Of a stretch of DNA of 64,000 nucleotides, positions 62,277-64,000 are shown piece after piece (within the stretch, counting starts at the first letter, position 1; every line of letters starts with the position of its first letter). The translations under genes were made by a program, and so were the position numbers. The stretch lies in assembly GCA_018817425.1 (NCBI GenBank), contig JAHITX010000023.1, forward strand, positions 1 through 64,000, in the 5' to 3' direction. Below the pieces are notes generated by a model. The model was not told the origin of the DNA and did not search any database. It saw nothing but the letters and a program-made list of their open reading frames with translations. This stretch comes from Pseudomonadota bacterium (GTDB taxonomy: Bacteria; Desulfobacterota; Desulfobacteria; Desulfobacterales; RPRI01).

Positions 62277-64000
62277 ATGACTCTTAAAAATGTATTCAGT
62301 CCAATAAATATAAACGGCATCGAGATACAAAACAGAGTTCGGATGTCTCCGATGGCGCTTGGTTATGCGGAAGACGGGCGATCAACTAAACGTTTTGCCC
62401 AGTTTTTTGAAGAAAGAGCCAAAGGCGGTGTCGGTATTATAGATTGGGCATTATGGCCATACAGAACTGAACATGGTTATTTCCCATGGACCCATGATGA
62501 TAAATTTATCCCCGGCCTTGCGATGACAGTTGATGCCGTCCATAAACACGGTACCAAAATTGTCGGGCAGTTCGGAACAGGGTATGGTTGGGCTTTTGGT
62601 GATGGTCCTGTAGAAATAATAGGCCCTTCAGGAGTAAATCTTCTTGGCAGACCCAGCACACCGTTTAGGGTTGGTACTCCGACAAATGCGAAAAGACTTC
62701 TTGAAAGACCTTTAACCATCCAGGAAATCCAAATAATTATTGAAACATACGGACAATGCGCAAAGAGACTGAGAACGGCCGGTTTTGACGGTGTTGAGCT
62801 GATGCTTGGCGCAGGTTATACGCTTGCCCGCTTTATTTCAACCGAAACAAACAAGAGAACCGATGAGTATGGCGGAGATCTTGATGGCAGAATGAGAATT
62901 ATTCGTGAAATCATTGAAAGCATAAAAAATCACGCAGGCAGTGATTTTCCGATCTTAGCAAAAATCTCGGGAGCCCAGTTTACTAAACACGGCTATACCC
63001 TGGAAGAATGCGCAACCGAAATCGTTCCCAGACTTGTAGGCATGGGAATTTGCGCAGTAGATGTTGTTGTAGGTTGGCATGAAGCTCCTGTCGGAATGCT
63101 CAGCAATTCGGTAAGACCAGGACAGTATTTATATCTTGGTGAAGCTGTAAAGAAAAATGTTAAGATACCTGTAATCTGCGGAGACAGAACCAATGATTTA
63201 AGAGATGCGGACAAAGCAATAGGTGAAGGCAAGATCGATATTATGACATTAGGCCGCCAGTTGCTTTCCGATCCTGCAACATGCAATAAAGCAAAAGAAG
63301 GCCGTTTTGAAGATATCCGTCCGTGTATGTGCTGTGCATGGTGTCTTGAAACTGTTGATACTCCGTGCATTTGCAGCGTAAATCCCAGATTAGGCATTGA
63401 ATATCAGTACAGTGAAGAACCGCCTAAAGCAAAAAAGGCTAAAAAGATTCTTATAGTAGGTGGTGGACCTGGCGGTATGGAAGCTGCCCTTGTTGCCAAA
63501 CAAAGAGGCCATGATGTTACGTTGATGGAAAAACAGGATAAGGTTGGCGGTATGCTCGCAGTAGCCGCTGTTGCACCGCATAAAGAAGACACTCAATATC
63601 TTGTTGATTATTATCGTACACAAATCGCAAAAAGCGGCATAGAACTTAAAACAGGCAAGGCAGCGACTTTAAGCGATGTATTTGAAATGAATCCTGATGA
63701 AGTTATTATCTCAACCGGGACAAAACCTTTTATACCAAAAGTTCCGGGCATGGCAAAATCTAACGTAATATTAGGTACTGACGTGCTCATGGGTAAAAAA
63801 GAAGTCGGAGATATGACGGTTATTATCGGCGGTGGTATGGTTGGATGCGAAGTTGCAGAATTTCTGCTTCAAAAGGGTAAGAAAATGGTTATGCTGGAAA
63901 TGCTTCCGCGTGTTGCCAGTGATGTGCCCCGCGCATTGAGATTTGATTTGATGATGCGATTGAAAAAAGCAAAACTTCAGATGGAAACCGATCTTATGGT
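62277..64000 (+). CDS. OYE/2,4-dienoyl-CoA reductase family flavin/Fe-S enzyme (OYE3), truncated by the window
   Basis: Open from ATG 62277 (AAAAGGAGG 6 bases upstream) to the window edge, about 574 codons. The barrel is complete, the cluster region has C349-x2-C352-x2-C355 with two further Cys (363, 365) and a variant spacing, and FAD domain ILIVGGGPGGMEAA follows. The catalytic region is MLGAGY: histidines lost, Tyr181 kept, as in OYE2. It is a paralogue of OYE2 and OYE1, each with a different active-site signature, which suggests successive reductions of different double bonds. Confidence 0.9.
   Translation, partial: MTLKNVFSPININGIEIQNRVRMSPMALGYAEDGRSTKRFAQFFEERAKGGVGIIDWALWPYRTEHGYFPWTHDDKFIPGLAMTVDAVHKHGTKIVGQFGTGYGWAFGDGPVEIIGPSGVNLLGRPSTPFRVGTPTNAKRLLERPLTIQEIQIIIETYGQCAKRLRTAGFDGVELMLGAGYTLARFISTETNKRTDEYGGDLDGRMRIIREIIESIKNHAGSDFPILAKISGAQFTKHGYTLEECATEIVPRLVGMGICAVDVVVGWHEAPVGMLSNSVRPGQYLYLGEAVKKNVKIPVICGDRTNDLRDADKAIGEGKIDIMTLGRQLLSDPATCNKAKEGRFEDIRPCMCCAWCLETVDTPCICSVNPRLGIEYQYSEEPPKAKKAKKILIVGGGPGGMEAALVAKQRGHDVTLMEKQDKVGGMLAVAAVAPHKEDTQYLVDYYRTQIAKSGIELKTGKAATLSDVFEMNPDEVIISTGTKPFIPKVPGMAKSNVILGTDVLMGKKEVGDMTVIIGGGMVGCEVAEFLLQKGKKMVMLEMLPRVASDVPRALRFDLMMRLKKAKLQMETDLM

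Overview
The window looks like part of the genome of a strictly anaerobic, moderately AT-rich bacterium, most likely a sulfate-reducing or related Desulfobacterota (inference). The reasons are two tungsten-type aldehyde:ferredoxin oxidoreductases, two HdrB-like cysteine-rich proteins, three bis-MGD molybdo/tungsto-enzymes, a 4-hydroxybenzoyl-CoA-reductase-type enzyme, a 2-hydroxyacyl-CoA dehydratase-like pair, three large flavin/Fe-S enzymes of the 2,4-dienoyl-CoA reductase/Old Yellow Enzyme (OYE) family, and an hcp/rubrerythrin stress locus. No taxonomic marker gene is present.

Layout. 1-1732 (-): partial DUF1329 gene preceded by a DUF1302 outer-membrane protein gene. 2173-4155 (-): first OYE-type enzyme, divergent from regulator R1 (4386-6002, +). 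6192-17544 (-): operon-like run of DUF1302, DUF1329, MMPL/RND transporter, YCF48-type propeller, aldehyde oxidoreductase, SDR, MoaD/ThiS-like protein, a second SDR lacking the catalytic Lys, and an HdrB-like protein. Regulator R2 (18027-19652, +) is divergent from this run and is followed by an IS630-like fragment. 20210-43925 (-): about 24 kb of co-oriented redox genes: Fe-S flavoprotein, SDR, aldehyde oxidoreductase, ferredoxin, APH-type kinase, two molybdopterin oxidoreductases, a second HdrB-like protein, DapB-like dehydrogenase, MFS carrier, exported FAD oxidoreductase, two alternative HcrA-like large subunits with HcrB- and HcrC-like subunits, and the dehydratase-like pair. A PAS-LuxR regulator (44026-45063, -) and the wreck of a fourth R-type regulator (45332-45798) lie at its head. 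45895-52431: lipoprotein hydrolase, then rubrerythrin, a Crp/Fnr regulator, hcp, HD-domain protein, ferredoxin and DUF1178. 52543-54015 (-): regulator R3, divergent from a + strand run (54123-64000) of two SDRs, molybdopterin oxidoreductase, FAD oxidoreductase and two OYE-type enzymes, the last cut by the window edge.

How it may work (inference). The window appears to encode uptake and reductive/oxidative breakdown of a hydrophobic, hydroxylated or cyclic substrate (steroid-, terpenoid- or aromatic-like). DUF1302/DUF1329/MMPL/YCF48 would handle envelope transport. SDRs, aldehyde oxidoreductases, molybdenum enzymes and OYE reductases would do ring and side-chain chemistry, with HdrB-like proteins and ferredoxins carrying electrons. 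No CoA ligase, thiolase or acyl-CoA dehydrogenase is present, so the pathway is incomplete here.

The most striking element is a family of regulator-like proteins (R1, R2, R3 and a decayed copy). Each combines an XRE-type HTH, a middle domain that may be GNAT-like, an IVD-motif linker, and the zinc ribbon plus HTH of an IS1-type transposase that stops at the start of the DDE domain. Each intact copy is divergent from a different catabolic operon. A second theme is replacement of a [4Fe-4S] cysteine by aspartate in three enzymes of two families.
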